DNA of 64,000 nt from RYN-230 sp963829725 (GTDB lineage: Bacteria > Actinomycetota > Actinomycetes > Streptosporangiales > Streptosporangiaceae): positions 124,001 through 188,000 of the forward strand of contig CAWHJW010000016.1 of NCBI GenBank assembly GCA_963829725.1, read 5' to 3'. Numbering within the stretch: position 1 is the stretch's first letter; each line of letters begins with the position of its first letter. The position numbers were made by a program, and so were the translations under genes. The notes beneath the pieces are model-generated. The model saw only the letters and a list, made by a program, of their open reading frames with translations. It made no database searches and was not told the origin of the DNA. Shown piece after piece: positions 32,839 to 41,488 of the stretch.

Positions 32839-33117
32839 CTAGCCGAAGCTTCCGGCGGGGTAGTGGCCGTGCTCGCGGGCGACCCGGGTGAGGAAGTCCC
32901 TGGCGCGCGTGCTGTCGTTGCCGATCGCACGTTTCTCGGTCGGGGTTAAGCGGCGGACCACCTGCCAGTCATTACGTTCGGGCCGTCCGTCCACCTGGCT
33001 GAGCCGGTACGCGACCGTGCCGTCCGCCCGCATCACCCAGGCCCATGACAGCCGTCCGAGCGCGCTGGCGTACGTCGTCTCGATACGGCTGATCTCGCGT
33101 GCGGAGAACCGAGGCAT
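32839..33117 (-). CDS. Small hypothetical protein
   Basis: A 92-residue basic, soluble protein beginning MPRFSAREISRIETTYASALG, with a middle RLSWAWVMRADGTVAYRLSQVDGRP and an end RRLTPTEKRAIGNDSTRARDFLTRVAREHGHYPAG. No family is recognised. The start at 33117 is chosen because AGGAG lies 7 bases upstream; an ATG 6 bases earlier touches that site. Charged and lacking signal or membrane segments, it is probably cytoplasmic. Stand-alone gene with its promoter in the 410-bp spacer. Confidence 0.6.
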   Translation of the reverse strand: MPRFSAREISRIETTYASALGRLSWAWVMRADGTVAYRLSQVDGRPERNDWQVVRRLTPTEKRAIGNDSTRARDFLTRVAREHGHYPAGSFG

Positions 33118-33528
33118 GTCCATCTCCTGTCCGGCTGACCTCATCCGATACCGCGCGGCCCCCGGTCCTGAATCAGTCACTCTCTGTCGCACTACGACAA
33201 CGATATAATGCAGACGTTTCAGTCACGCTCCACATGCCCAAGTTTGATATCACGGCTTGAAAACGATTGCAGCTCCAGTTAGCCGCGGTCCCTGCCCGCC
33301 ACGGCAGCCGGAGCCGGTCCTGTCCATGGGGCTCCCACCAGCAGGAATGGTGGCGGCCGCGACCCGTGGCCGGAGCGGCCGACGCGGCGCGGGCGCATCA
33401 GGAAGCCACAGCAGTGTGACTGGATGTCCCAGTCATGTAGTCCAGTGCGGCTGGAAGCCCTGCCGTGCCGCCGCGTCCGTGGCCGGTGGCTGCCGTGGCC
33501 GCGGCACCCCGGGGGTGATACTGGTCAG
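33118..33528. other. 411-bp spacer with consensus-like -10 box
   Basis: This divergent spacer has an AT-richer core around 33190-33260, including TATAAT at 33204-33209 on the plus strand, rare in such GC-rich DNA. No good -35 was seen 17 bases upstream. The second half (33280-33520) is GC-rich and open in one frame, but the frame has no good start and lacks homology, so it is left as leader of the MpaB-like gene. Confidence 0.45.
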
Positions 33529-34404
33529 GTGGGTGTTCAGGATGCGGCGGGGGCGGTCCGGCGCCGCATCGGCACGTCGATCTTCGAGCGGGTGGCCGGG
33601 CCGCAGGGGCCGGCCCGCCGCGCGGTGATCCACGATGCCCCGGGAGAAAGCTGGTTCGCCGAGGGCCGGCCGATCCGCCAGGTGCACGGTGATTCCGCGA
33701 TGTTCGTCGGCGGTATCCGGGCCCTGCTGCTGCAGTCGCTGCACCCGCTGGCGATGGCCGGGGTGGCGGCGCACTCCGGTTACCGCGGTGACCCGTGGGG
33801 ACGGCTGCAGCGCACCAGTTACTTCCTGGCCGTCACCACGTTCGGCCAGGCGGGCGACGCCATGGACGCTATCGGGCGGGTCCGGGCGGTGCACCGCCGG
33901 GTCACCGGCGTCGCGCCGGACGGACGGCCGTACGCCGCGTCCGATCCGCACCTGCTGACCTGGGTGCACATCGCCGAGGCGGACAGCTTCCTGCGCGCCC
34001 ACACGCGCTTCGGCGCCCGGCCGCTGGATGCGGCCGGCCGGGACGGTTACGTCGCCGACATGGCCCGGATCGCGGCCGAGCTGGGGGTGCCCGACCCGCC
34101 GCGCACCGAGGCGGAACTCACCGCCCGGATCGGGGAGTACCGCGCCGAGCTCCGGGGGACCGCGGAGGCCCGGGCCGCGGCCCGGTTCCTGCTGCTGACG
34201 CCGCCGCTGCCGGCGATCGCCCGGGCGCCGTACGCGGTGCTCGCCGCCGCCGCGTCCTCGATGCTGCCCGGGTGGGCGCGCCGCCCGCTGTACCTGCCCC
34301 GCCTGCCGCTGACCGAGGCGGCCGTGGTCCGCCCGGCCGCGCGGGCCGTGGTCAGCGGCATCCGCTGGGCCACCACGGCGCCGCAGGCAGCCCCGGCTGG
34401 CTGA
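33529..34404 (+). CDS. MpaB-like oxygenase (DUF2236)
   Basis: A 291-residue protein of the ER-bound oxygenase/latex-clearing protein family (DUF2236). The hallmark block is QVHGDSAMFVGGIRALLLQ followed by SLHPLAMAGVAAHSGYRGDPWGRLQRTSYFL, with the His and Arg residues that hold haem b in characterised members, and TWVHIAEADSFL follows. Family members oxygenate polyisoprene or mycophenolic acid intermediates; the substrate here is unknown. The start is taken as GTG at 33529; an ATG at 33424 would add a Pro/Arg-rich lead. Single gene. Confidence 0.8.
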   Translation: MGVQDAAGAVRRRIGTSIFERVAGPQGPARRAVIHDAPGESWFAEGRPIRQVHGDSAMFVGGIRALLLQSLHPLAMAGVAAHSGYRGDPWGRLQRTSYFLAVTTFGQAGDAMDAIGRVRAVHRRVTGVAPDGRPYAASDPHLLTWVHIAEADSFLRAHTRFGARPLDAAGRDGYVADMARIAAELGVPDPPRTEAELTARIGEYRAELRGTAEARAAARFLLLTPPLPAIARAPYAVLAAAASSMLPGWARRPLYLPRLPLTEAAVVRPAARAVVSGIRWATTAPQAAPAG

Positions 34405-34453
34405 CCGGCGGCGCTACCGTCAGCGGGCCGGCGAGAGCCCCCCGTCCCGGGTG

Positions 34454-35011
34454 TCAGTGGTCGGCCGGGCTGGACTCGGCCGGGAACGGCTGGCCCTCGA
34501 ACATCAGCAGCCAGGCGGCGTTGAAGCCTAGGACCAGCATGGCGGTGAGCAGGATCGCCTCGGTGCGGAGGGCCGCCATGCCGCCATGGAAGGCGAGCAG
34601 CCCGATGAGGACGTACAGCACGACCGCGAGCACGTAGGCGGCCACGCCCAGCTGGCCCATGGCCCCCGTGCCGGCTGCCGCGCCGGTCCCGGCGCCACCG
34701 GCCGCCCCGCCGGTCCGGGCCGGCGCGGGCGCCCGGCGGCCCGGAACGCCCCGGACGGCGACCAGCACGATCACCCCGCCCCAGGCGATGATGGCGAAGG
34801 AGACCTGCCAGAATAGCGGGTTCTGGGGGTTGACCAGCGCCAGCACGCTCATGATGCCGGGAAGCGCGAAGTACAGCGCGACGCCGTAGGACATGCGCAG
34901 GTGTGCCGGGCTCCGCTGCCATTCCGGCAGCCGTATCTGCACCACGACGAGCCACAACCCCAGGAGGGCGAAGCAGGCTGGTGAGAATGCACCATAAAAG
35001 GCATTGAGCAT
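34454..35011 (-). CDS. Integral membrane protein, unknown function
   Basis: A 185-residue protein with about five membrane helices: AFYGAFSPACFALLGLWLVVVQI, GVALYFALPGIMSVLALV, VSFAIIAWGGVIVLVAVRGV, VAAYVLAVVLYVLIGLLAF and AILLTAMLVLGFNAAWLLMF. A Gly/Ala-rich cytoplasmic loop (residues about 95-120) separates helices 3 and 4. The start at 35011 follows GGGAGGGG. No family recognised and no operon partner. Confidence 0.65.
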   Translation of the reverse strand: MLNAFYGAFSPACFALLGLWLVVVQIRLPEWQRSPAHLRMSYGVALYFALPGIMSVLALVNPQNPLFWQVSFAIIAWGGVIVLVAVRGVPGRRAPAPARTGGAAGGAGTGAAAGTGAMGQLGVAAYVLAVVLYVLIGLLAFHGGMAALRTEAILLTAMLVLGFNAAWLLMFEGQPFPAESSPADH

Positions 35012-35135
35012 CGTGGTCCCCTCCCGCAAGCCCGGCGGCAGCACGGGAAGGCACCGGCCGGGCAGATATTCCAAGCCCATGGTCCGCCATCAAGTGATCG
35101 GGCGCCAGCCCATTCGCCCGCTGTGCCGGATCCCG

Positions 35136-36353
35136 TTACAGAACGGCGGCACCCGCCCGGCTCCTAGCGTTCCCGGCCTCGCTTGCCATGCGGAATGCGC
35201 GGTCAATTGCCCGGTTTGACCGGAATGCCGGTAAGGACCAGACGGCTTGTTCCAGCACGGCCCCCGCCGCAAGCAGGCGCTCCTCGCTGCCGGCCGGGCC
35301 GATCAGCTGCACGCTGGCCGGCAGCGGGCCCCGCGAGGGGACCGGCACGGCGAGGGCCGGCAGCCCGGCCAGGTTGACTGGGGAGGTGAGGCCGCGGATC
35401 TGCAGCATCTCCCGGGCGTTGTCCAGGGTCGGCGGGAAGCCCAGCAGAGTAGGCAGGGCCAGCATCTCCACCTGGTCCCACAGTGCCGTCAGGGTCGCCT
35501 TCCACCGCCCCGCCTGGTGCCACGCGGCGCTGAGCGCGGTCGCGGTGATCGTGGCGGACTGGCGGAGCCGGGCCAGCACGTCGCGGCCGATCAAGTCCGG
35601 CGCGCCTTCCGCCAGTGCCCCGTCGGACGCCCAGGCCTCCGCGTCGAGTACGGTCATCGCGGCCGTGGTGGCCAGGTCGAGTCCGTCCAGGGCAACCGGT
35701 GCCACCGCGAACCCGGCCGCGGCCAGTGCATCATCCACGGCGTCGTTGACGACCGGGTCGGCGCCGATCACCACCCGGCCCACGGCCCGGGGTGCCTGCG
35801 CGGCGACCGTGAACCCCGGTTCCAGCAGGGCCATCCCCGCGGCCAGGCCAGCCACGTCCCGGGCCATCGGGCCCACCGTGTCCAGGCTGGGGGCGAGCGG
35901 CCACACGCCGGTCAGCGGGATCCGGCCCCAGGTGGTCTTCAGGCTGGCCACCCCGCAGCAGGCCGCGGGGATCCGGATGGAGCCGCCAGTGTCCGACCCG
36001 TAGGCGACGTCGGCCTCCCCGCTGGCCACCGCCACCGCGGACCCGCTGGACGACCCGCCGGGCACACGGGCCGGGTCGAGCGGGTTGACCGGCGTCCCGA
36101 AGGCGCGGTTGATCCCGCTGATCCCGTAGGCCAGCTCGTGCAGGTTGGTCTTGCCCACCAGACAGGCCTCGCCGCGCTGCTCGGCCGCTCGCAGCCCGGA
36201 CAGGCAGGCGGCATCCTGCGGGGCCGGCCCGGCCCGCTCCGCCACGGCCTGCGAGCCGGCCGTGGTGCGCAGCCCGGCCACGTCGATGAGGTCCTTGACG
36301 GCTACGCGGAGGCCGGGGCCCTGAGCAGCCGCCCTGAAGATCCACATCGACAT
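35136..36353 (-). CDS. Amidase signature family hydrolase
   Basis: A 405-residue amidase. The Ser-cisSer-Lys triad is visible: Lys in RVAVKDLIDVAGL, the cis-Ser in GSDTGGSIRIPA and the Gly/Ser loop PGGSSSGSAVAVASGEADVAYG. Members hydrolyse amides, carbamates or ureido compounds. Length is a little below the usual 450-500, with a short N-terminus. The start at 36353 lacks a ribosome site, so it is uncertain. A nitrogen-salvage role beside the second 8-oxoguanine deaminase is possible, but that gene is divergent and 550 bases away. Confidence 0.85.
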   Translation of the reverse strand: MSMWIFRAAAQGPGLRVAVKDLIDVAGLRTTAGSQAVAERAGPAPQDAACLSGLRAAEQRGEACLVGKTNLHELAYGISGINRAFGTPVNPLDPARVPGGSSSGSAVAVASGEADVAYGSDTGGSIRIPAACCGVASLKTTWGRIPLTGVWPLAPSLDTVGPMARDVAGLAAGMALLEPGFTVAAQAPRAVGRVVIGADPVVNDAVDDALAAAGFAVAPVALDGLDLATTAAMTVLDAEAWASDGALAEGAPDLIGRDVLARLRQSATITATALSAAWHQAGRWKATLTALWDQVEMLALPTLLGFPPTLDNAREMLQIRGLTSPVNLAGLPALAVPVPSRGPLPASVQLIGPAGSEERLLAAGAVLEQAVWSLPAFRSNRAIDRAFRMASEAGNARSRAGAAVL

Positions 36354-36392
36354 AGCCGACAAATACAACACCAGGAGCCGTTGCGCCAGGGT

Positions 36393-36407
36393 CCCCCCCG
36401 GGGGGGG
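36393..36407. other. C7G8 homopolymer palindrome
   Basis: Seven C followed by eight G just before the end of the small minus-strand gene and upstream of the amidase start. It can fold as a tight hairpin and is a slippage hotspot; the run length should be treated with caution. Confidence 0.7.
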
Positions 36408-36418
36408 CGTGTACCGGC

Positions 36419-36724
36419 TCAGCGGCGCAGTTCGGCTTGCCTGATCTGATCCCGCAGTTCGAGGGGGTCCTGGCTGCGCAGCACGCGCGGCGGGCTGGAC
36501 ATCAGCCGTCTTGCGTACAGCAGCCCGGCGATCCCGCGCCAGACGTGCCAGTGCGGGAACTCGGCGGCATAAAGCCACCAGTCGGGCTGCTCTGCCTCGG
36601 CCGGCCCGGCACCGCCCGGCCGTGCGCCGGGCACCAGCGGGATGGCAGGCACTGGACTGCCCGGCCGTGGGGCGTCCCGCGCCGGGCCAGCGCTCGTTAA
36701 CTCACTCGTGGCATCGTCCCGCAT
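36419..36724 (-). CDS. Small actinobacterial protein with WRGIAGLLYARR motif
   Basis: A 101-residue protein: a Pro/Ala-rich N-terminal half and a conserved-looking C-terminal half PDWWLYAAEFPHWHVWRGIAGLLYARR followed by RVLRSQDPLELRDQIRQAE. The Trp/Tyr-rich motif is familiar from short actinobacterial proteins of unknown role, often present in many copies per genome. The start at 36724 follows AGGGAGCG. It ends 66 bases before the amidase start and may be co-transcribed with it. Confidence 0.65.
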   Translation of the reverse strand: MRDDATSELTSAGPARDAPRPGSPVPAIPLVPGARPGGAGPAEAEQPDWWLYAAEFPHWHVWRGIAGLLYARRLMSSPPRVLRSQDPLELRDQIRQAELRR

Positions 36725-36908
36725 CAGGCGCTCCCTGTCAGCCTGCGGTCGCGGCACGGCAGGGCCCTGCGCACCCAGACCATGCCGTGCGGTTATTGTC
36801 TCAGCCTGAGCCGTCAACGGGAATGGGCAATTGCCACGAGATCGTGACGAACCAGTCGGTGACGCCCAGAATTGCTTGAATGTGGACGTCCCCCGCCCCG
36901 GGCCGCGC

Positions 36909-38321
36909 ATGCCGCCGCTGGTGATCGACGGCTGCGTGGTGGCCACCGTCGACGGCGTGGCCCCGGCCGGCCAGGGCCTTCTGGTGCCACCTGGGGAGCC
37001 GTTCGCCAGGGCGGCCGGCACCGAATTCCCGCAGGGGCACCTGGTGCTGGCGGACGGCCGGATCGCCGCGGCCGGTCCCGGGCCCGCACCCCGTGTCGAG
37101 GGCGCGGTGCGGGTGGACGGCACCGGCTGCCTCGCTACCCCAGGCCTCATCGCGGCGCACCATCACCTGTTCCAGCGGCTCACCCGCGGCCTGGCCCAGC
37201 AGGGCACGCTGCCGGACTGGCTGGCCGCGCTCTACCCGGTCTGGAGCAGGCTGGACGGCGGGCTGCACCGGGCCGCGGTGCGTAGCGCGCTCGGCGCACT
37301 GGCGCTGACCGGCTGCAGCACGGTCGCGGACCACCACTACCTGTTCCCGTGCGGGGGCGATGACCTGCTCGCCGCCGGTGCCCAGGCGGCCAGTGACATC
37401 GGGCTGCGGATGCACTGCTGCCGCGGCTCGCTGGAGCGCGGGGCACCCGCGGCCGGCCTGGCCCCGGACAGCGTGCTGGCATCCGCTGATGAGATCCTCG
37501 CCGCCACGCAGCGCGACATCACCCGCTTTCACGATCCGGCCCCGGATTCCATGCTGCGCGTGGCGGTGGCCCCGGCCACCCCGCTGGCGGTCACCCCGGA
37601 CCTGCTCCGCGAGTCCGCGGCACTGGCCCGGCAGGCGGGCGTCCGGCTGCACACCCACTTGGCCGAGAGCGCGGACGAGGACGCGGCCTGCCAGGCCGCG
37701 TTCGGCCGCCCGGCGGCCGAGTACCTGGAGCAGGCGGGATGGCTCGGCCCGGACGTGTGGCTGGCGCACGGCGTGCACCTGGACGCCGGCGGCATCAGCC
37801 GGCTGGGCCGGACCGGGACCGGGGTGGCGCACTGCCCCAGCTCGAACGCCCGGCTCGGCGCGGGCATCGCGCCGGTGCCGGAACTGCTGGCCAGCGGCGC
37901 CCCGGTCGGGCTGGGTACCGACGGGGCCGCTAACGAGCACGGCGGCCTCGGCGCGGAACTGCGCCAGGCACTGCTGGCCGCCCGGGCCCGGGCCGGCCCG
38001 GCCGCGCTGACCGCGCGCCAGGCCCTGGCCATGGCCACCATGGGCAGTGCCCGGTGCCTGGGGCGGCAGGACGAGATCGGCTCCCTGGAGGTGGGCAAAC
38101 AGGCCGACGTGGTGCTGTGGCGGCTCGACGGCCTCGGGCACGCGGACATCGCCGACCCAGTCTGCGCGCTGGTGTTCGGCCCGCCGGCCCCGGTGCACCT
38201 GCTGGCCGTGGCGGGCCTGCCCGTGGTGGCCGACGGTGAGCTGCGCACCGCCGACCCGGCGGCCCTGGCCCGCGAGGCGCGGGCCGCCGCCCGGGAACTA
38301 CTCCGCCGCGCCCCGTCGTGA
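36909..38321 (+). CDS. 8-oxoguanine deaminase (intact paralog)
   Basis: A 470-residue amidohydrolase, clearly paralogous to the frameshifted copy at 9.5-10.9 kb. Metal and substrate residues are in place: TPGLIAAHHHLFQRLTRGL (HxH), VADHHYLFP, GVRLHTHLAESADEDAACQ, VWLAHGVHL, GVAHCPSSNARLGAG and VGLGTDGAANEHGG. The expected reaction is 8-oxoguanine to urate and ammonia, feeding the urate pathway. The start at 36909 (MPPLVIDGCVVATVDG) aligns with the paralog; no strong ribosome site is seen. An insert VPPGEPFARAAGTEF at residues about 23-40 is not in the paralog. It is away from the urate operon, so separately controlled. Confidence 0.85.
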   Translation: MPPLVIDGCVVATVDGVAPAGQGLLVPPGEPFARAAGTEFPQGHLVLADGRIAAAGPGPAPRVEGAVRVDGTGCLATPGLIAAHHHLFQRLTRGLAQQGTLPDWLAALYPVWSRLDGGLHRAAVRSALGALALTGCSTVADHHYLFPCGGDDLLAAGAQAASDIGLRMHCCRGSLERGAPAAGLAPDSVLASADEILAATQRDITRFHDPAPDSMLRVAVAPATPLAVTPDLLRESAALARQAGVRLHTHLAESADEDAACQAAFGRPAAEYLEQAGWLGPDVWLAHGVHLDAGGISRLGRTGTGVAHCPSSNARLGAGIAPVPELLASGAPVGLGTDGAANEHGGLGAELRQALLAARARAGPAALTARQALAMATMGSARCLGRQDEIGSLEVGKQADVVLWRLDGLGHADIADPVCALVFGPPAPVHLLAVAGLPVVADGELRTADPAALAREARAAARELLRRAPS

Positions 38322-38337
38322 CCGGATGCCGGCCTGG

Positions 38338-38538
38338 CTAGGCAGCGTGCCGCGGGCGGGCCGCCGGAGCCGGGGCGGGCAGATTCCCCGGGGTGAACGC
38401 GAGGGGCCGGAGGCTGACGTCGGGGGCGGACCAGGCGGCACAGCTCGGCGTAGTCACTGCCGCGGGCCGGGCCGGGAAGTCCTCCCCGGCCGGGCGGCGG
38501 GCGGTCCCCGCGGCCGGTGCCGGTGCCGCCTCGGTCAT
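38338..38538 (-). CDS. Short open frame coupled to GDSL gene, unknown
   Basis: A 66-codon frame whose ATG overlaps the stop of the GDSL hydrolase gene (ATGA), which is the main reason to list it. The product (MTEAAPAPAAGTARRPAGED to ARPRHAA) is Ala/Pro-rich with no recognisable domain. It may be a remnant of a longer downstream gene broken by a frameshift or deletion. Low confidence. Confidence 0.3.
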   Translation of the reverse strand: MTEAAPAPAAGTARRPAGEDFPARPAAVTTPSCAAWSAPDVSLRPLAFTPGNLPAPAPAARPRHAA

Positions 38539-39384
38539 GGCAGCTCCCGGGGGCCGGCTGATGGCACGGCCCGGCCGCGGACCTCCCGCCACCACTCCGC
38601 GGCGGCCAGCTGGAACGGCCGGGGGACCAGGTCACGGGACCGCCGGACCAGCCAGCCGGTCCCCTTGGTGGCCATCCAGTGCGCCTGGGCCCAGGCGCTC
38701 GGCTCCGGGTTGGCCGGCTCCGGGTCGGGTAGCGCCAGCGGGGGCAGGCCGCGCGCCGCGAGTCCCGCGCCGGCCAGCCGGGCCAGCAGCCGGTGCCCGC
38801 GCTCGCTGGGGTGGAGCCGGTCCACCCCCCACATCCGCCGGTCGTAGATGGCCGGGTGCGCCGTCAGGTCGATATGGACCACCTCGTAGTGCCGGGCCAG
38901 TTCGGACAGGACCGCGTTGATCGCGTGGGCCCGCCGGGCCAGGGGGCGGCGCAGCGATCCGGGGATGCGCAGCAGCAGCCCGGGGTCGGGCAGGCTGGCC
39001 GTGAGCACCAGGGAACCGGCCTGCTGCAGGCCGCAGACGATCTGTTCCAGGCCGGCGGCGATGCCCGCCAGGTCGAACGTGCCGCGCAGCGTGTCGTTCA
39101 TGCCGACGAGCAAGGACGCGGCGGCCGGCGCCAGGGACACCGCCTGGGGCAGCTGCTCGGCGGCCACGTCCCGGACGAGCGCGCCGGATATCGCGAGGTT
39201 GCTGAACTCCACCTGGCCGGGCGGGGCCAGCGAGTCGGCCAGCAGCACCCGCCCAGCCACGCCAGCCCCCGCCCGGCATGGGATCACCCCGCCCGGCCGT
39301 GACGGAGTCGCCGAGCGCGGCGAAACGGACGGCCGGGGCGGGATCCGGCCGGGGCACGGCGGGCGAGCACGCGGAGACCGTCAT
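38535..39384 (-). pseudogene. SGNH/GDSL-type hydrolase, one frameshift
   Basis: About 282 residues when repaired. Block I RFAALGDSVTAGRGDPMPGGGW carries the catalytic Ser. After a shift near 39248-39256 (one extra base in a C/G run) the chain continues LLADSLAPPGQVEFSNLAISG, LLVGMNDTLRGTFDLAGI (block III Asn) and WGVDRLHPSERGHRLLA (Asp and His). Such enzymes hydrolyse esters of sugars or lipids. The start overlaps the glycosyltransferase stop (ATGA), and the pair probably modifies one glycan or glycolipid. The break could be a sequencing indel. Confidence 0.85.
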
Positions 39385-40578
39385 GGCGCGCCCCCCACGG
39401 CCAGCCCCGGCACGCCCGGCACGCCCGGCACGCCCGGCACGCCCGGCACGCCCGGCACGGCCGGCACGGCGGGCAGCCCGTGCGCGGCCAGGAAGCCGCG
39501 CACCGCCGCGGGCCAGCCGAACCGCCCGGCCGGCCCGGTCCCGGGCCCGCCGCCGGCGTCCGGCGGGGTCCCGGGCGAGCAGGCACTGGACGGCGTCCGC
39601 GTAGGCGGCGTCAGTGTCCGTGACGGCCAGTCCCGCGTCGCCCACCACCTCGGGCAGGGCGCTGCGGTCGCTGACCACCACCGGCGTCCCGCTGGCCAGC
39701 GCCTCCAGCGCGGACAGGCCGAACGTCTCGGCCGGCCCGGGCGCGATGGCCACGTCCGCGGTGGCCAGCAGGCGGGCCAGCAACCCCCGGTCCGCGACGT
39801 GCCGGAGGAAGCGCACGGGCAGGCCGGCCGCCTGGGCGCGCAGCGCCCGCAGTCGTGGCCCGTCGCCCGCCACCACCAGCACCGCGGGCATGCCGCGGCG
39901 GTGCAACTCGGCCAGCGTGCCAATGGCGCGTTCCGGCCGCTTCTCCGGGGACAGCCTGCTGCAGTGCATCAGCAGCGGCTGGCCCGGCCCGGCCAGCCGG
40001 GCCCGCAGCTGGCCGTCGGCGTGGCGGGGGTGGAACCGGGCGAGGTCGACGCCGAGCGGCACCTGCACCAGGTTGCCGGCGTCCAGCCGGCGGAACTCCG
40101 CCGCGGCCCAGGCGGTGGTGCAGACGACCACGTCGTAGCTGGCTGCCGTGTCCCGGTTCGCCAGGTCGGCCAGCCAGTCCGTGCGCAGCCCGGGCGGTGC
40201 GAACATCGCGGCCAGCGCGGCCACGCTGTCGTGCGAGACCATCATCGACCGGATCCCGCGGGCGGCGGCCCACCGGCCAGTCCAGCGCAGCGTGGTCCGG
40301 TCGGACACCTCGAGCCGGCCAGGCTCCAGCTCATCCAGCAGCCGGTGCAGCGGGCGCCGGGTCACGATGGCCCGGTAGCCGCCGGTGCCCGGAACCGGCG
40401 CCCAGGGTACCGTGATCACCAGGCCCCGCCCGGTCAGCCGGCGGCCCGGCTGCGGCCCGGGGATGACCAGGACCGGCTCGTGCCCGGCGGCCAGGTAGCC
40501 GGCGCCCAGCTCGCGCAGTGCGGTGCGCAGGCCACCCGAGGCGGGGGCCACGTAGTTGGCCACCCGCACGATCCTCAT
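39381..40578 (-). pseudogene. GT4 family glycosyltransferase, C-terminal frameshift
   Basis: About 398 residues when repaired. N-terminal MRIVRVANYVAPASGGLRTALRELGAGYLAAGHEPVLVIPG and C-terminal LMHCSRLSPEKRPERAIGTL, APGPAETFGLSALEALASGTPVVVSDRSALPEVVGDAG are those of GT-B retaining transferases of family 4, which use nucleotide sugars. One extra base in a G/C run near 39520-39530 shifts the last about 50 residues; the alternative frame gives RFGWPAAVRGFLAAHGLPA and ends in an ATGA overlap with the GDSL gene, which is good evidence for the repaired frame. The tail is a Pro-Gly-Val repeat. Confidence 0.85.
39409..39475. repeat. 9-nt tandem repeat at glycosyltransferase 3' end
   Basis: Six to seven copies of CACGCCCGG, encoding Val-Pro-Gly repeats at the end of the transferase. 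Confidence 0.85.
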
Positions 40579-40833
40579 GGACGGTCCCGGCCCGGTAGCG
40601 GGCAGCGCCGGGCCCGCGTCCCCACGGTCCCGGTCGGCATGGTGGCAGGCACAGGCCGATCATTACCGGGCCAGATTCCCGGCTGCCGAATTCAGCCTGA
40701 CAGCTGCGCGAACTGTGGCCGACGTCTGCCGGGCGCCGATCCCAACCATCCGTCCCGCCGCGCCATCCTAACTGGCGCACAGCCGTCCCCCCGGTGCTTG
40801 CGGCCCCGGACCCCCGGAGCAAAGGAGATCCTC

Positions 40834-41427
40834 ATGAGACTGACCATCCGCGCGGCGCGGCGCGGCCTCGCCGTGTCCGCCGTCGCCTCGGCGGCCCTGG
40901 CCGCGCCGGCCGTCGCCCTGGCCGCGCCGGGGGCGGCGGCCGCCCCGGCGTCGTTCACCGCCCGGGCCGCGGCGGCCGCGCCGGCCCACTGCGCGGCGGG
41001 GGCGCTGCGGGCGTGGCTGGGCGTCCCCGGCGACGGCTACGCCGGCGGCACCGCCTACCAGCTGGAGCTGTCCAACGTCTCCGGCCGTGCCTGCACCCTG
41101 TACGGCTACCCGCGGGTGTCCGCGCTCGGACCGGGCGGGCACCCGCTGGGCAGCTCGGCGGGGCGGGACACGGGCGGCCCGGCGCGGCTGATCACCCTGG
41201 GCCGCGGCGCGACCGCGCACGTGCTGCTGCGGATCACCGACGTCGGCAGCTACTCCCCGGCCAGCTGCCACCCGGTCACCGCCGTGGCGCTGCGGGTCTA
41301 CCCGCCGAACGATTTCGGCTGGCTGCAGGTCCCGCTGGAGTTCCGGGCCTGCTCGGCGCGCGGCCCGGTGTACCTGCACGTCCGGACCACCGTGACGGGC
41401 ACCGGGATCCCCGGCGACAGCAGCTGA
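40834..41427 (+). CDS. Secreted DUF4232 domain protein
   Basis: A 197-residue exported protein. A signal peptide (MRLTIRAARRGLAVSAVASA, cleavage near ALAAPGAAAA) is followed by an Ala-rich spacer and a DUF4232 beta-sandwich: HCAAGALRAWLG, YQLELSNVSGRACTLYGYPRVSAL, ARLITLGRGATAHVLLRITDVGSY and the paired Cys residues in CTLYGYP, SCHPVTAVALRVYPP and RACSARGP. These proteins are common in actinomycetes and of unknown function. The start has AAGGAG 8 bases upstream. Convergent with the ABC binding lipoprotein, with a hairpin between. Confidence 0.85.
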   Translation: MRLTIRAARRGLAVSAVASAALAAPAVALAAPGAAAAPASFTARAAAAAPAHCAAGALRAWLGVPGDGYAGGTAYQLELSNVSGRACTLYGYPRVSALGPGGHPLGSSAGRDTGGPARLITLGRGATAHVLLRITDVGSYSPASCHPVTAVALRVYPPNDFGWLQVPLEFRACSARGPVYLHVRTTVTGTGIPGDSS

Positions 41428-41446
41428 CCGGCCGCCGGCACGGAAA

Positions 41447-41477
41447 CGGGCTCCCGGGCGCCACCCCCGGGAGCCCG
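41447..41477. terminator. Bidirectional terminator hairpin
   Basis: Perfect 12-bp inverted repeat (CGGGCTCCCGGG and complement) with a 7-nt loop, between two convergent stop codons. Confidence 0.8.
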
Positions 41478-41488
41478 CCGTGATGCGG

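Noticed and set aside
38917..40833. Long plus-strand frame leading into the DUF4232 gene
   Set aside because: The upstream part is antisense to the GT and GDSL genes and low complexity; the DUF4232 signal peptide and ribosome site fix the start at 40834.
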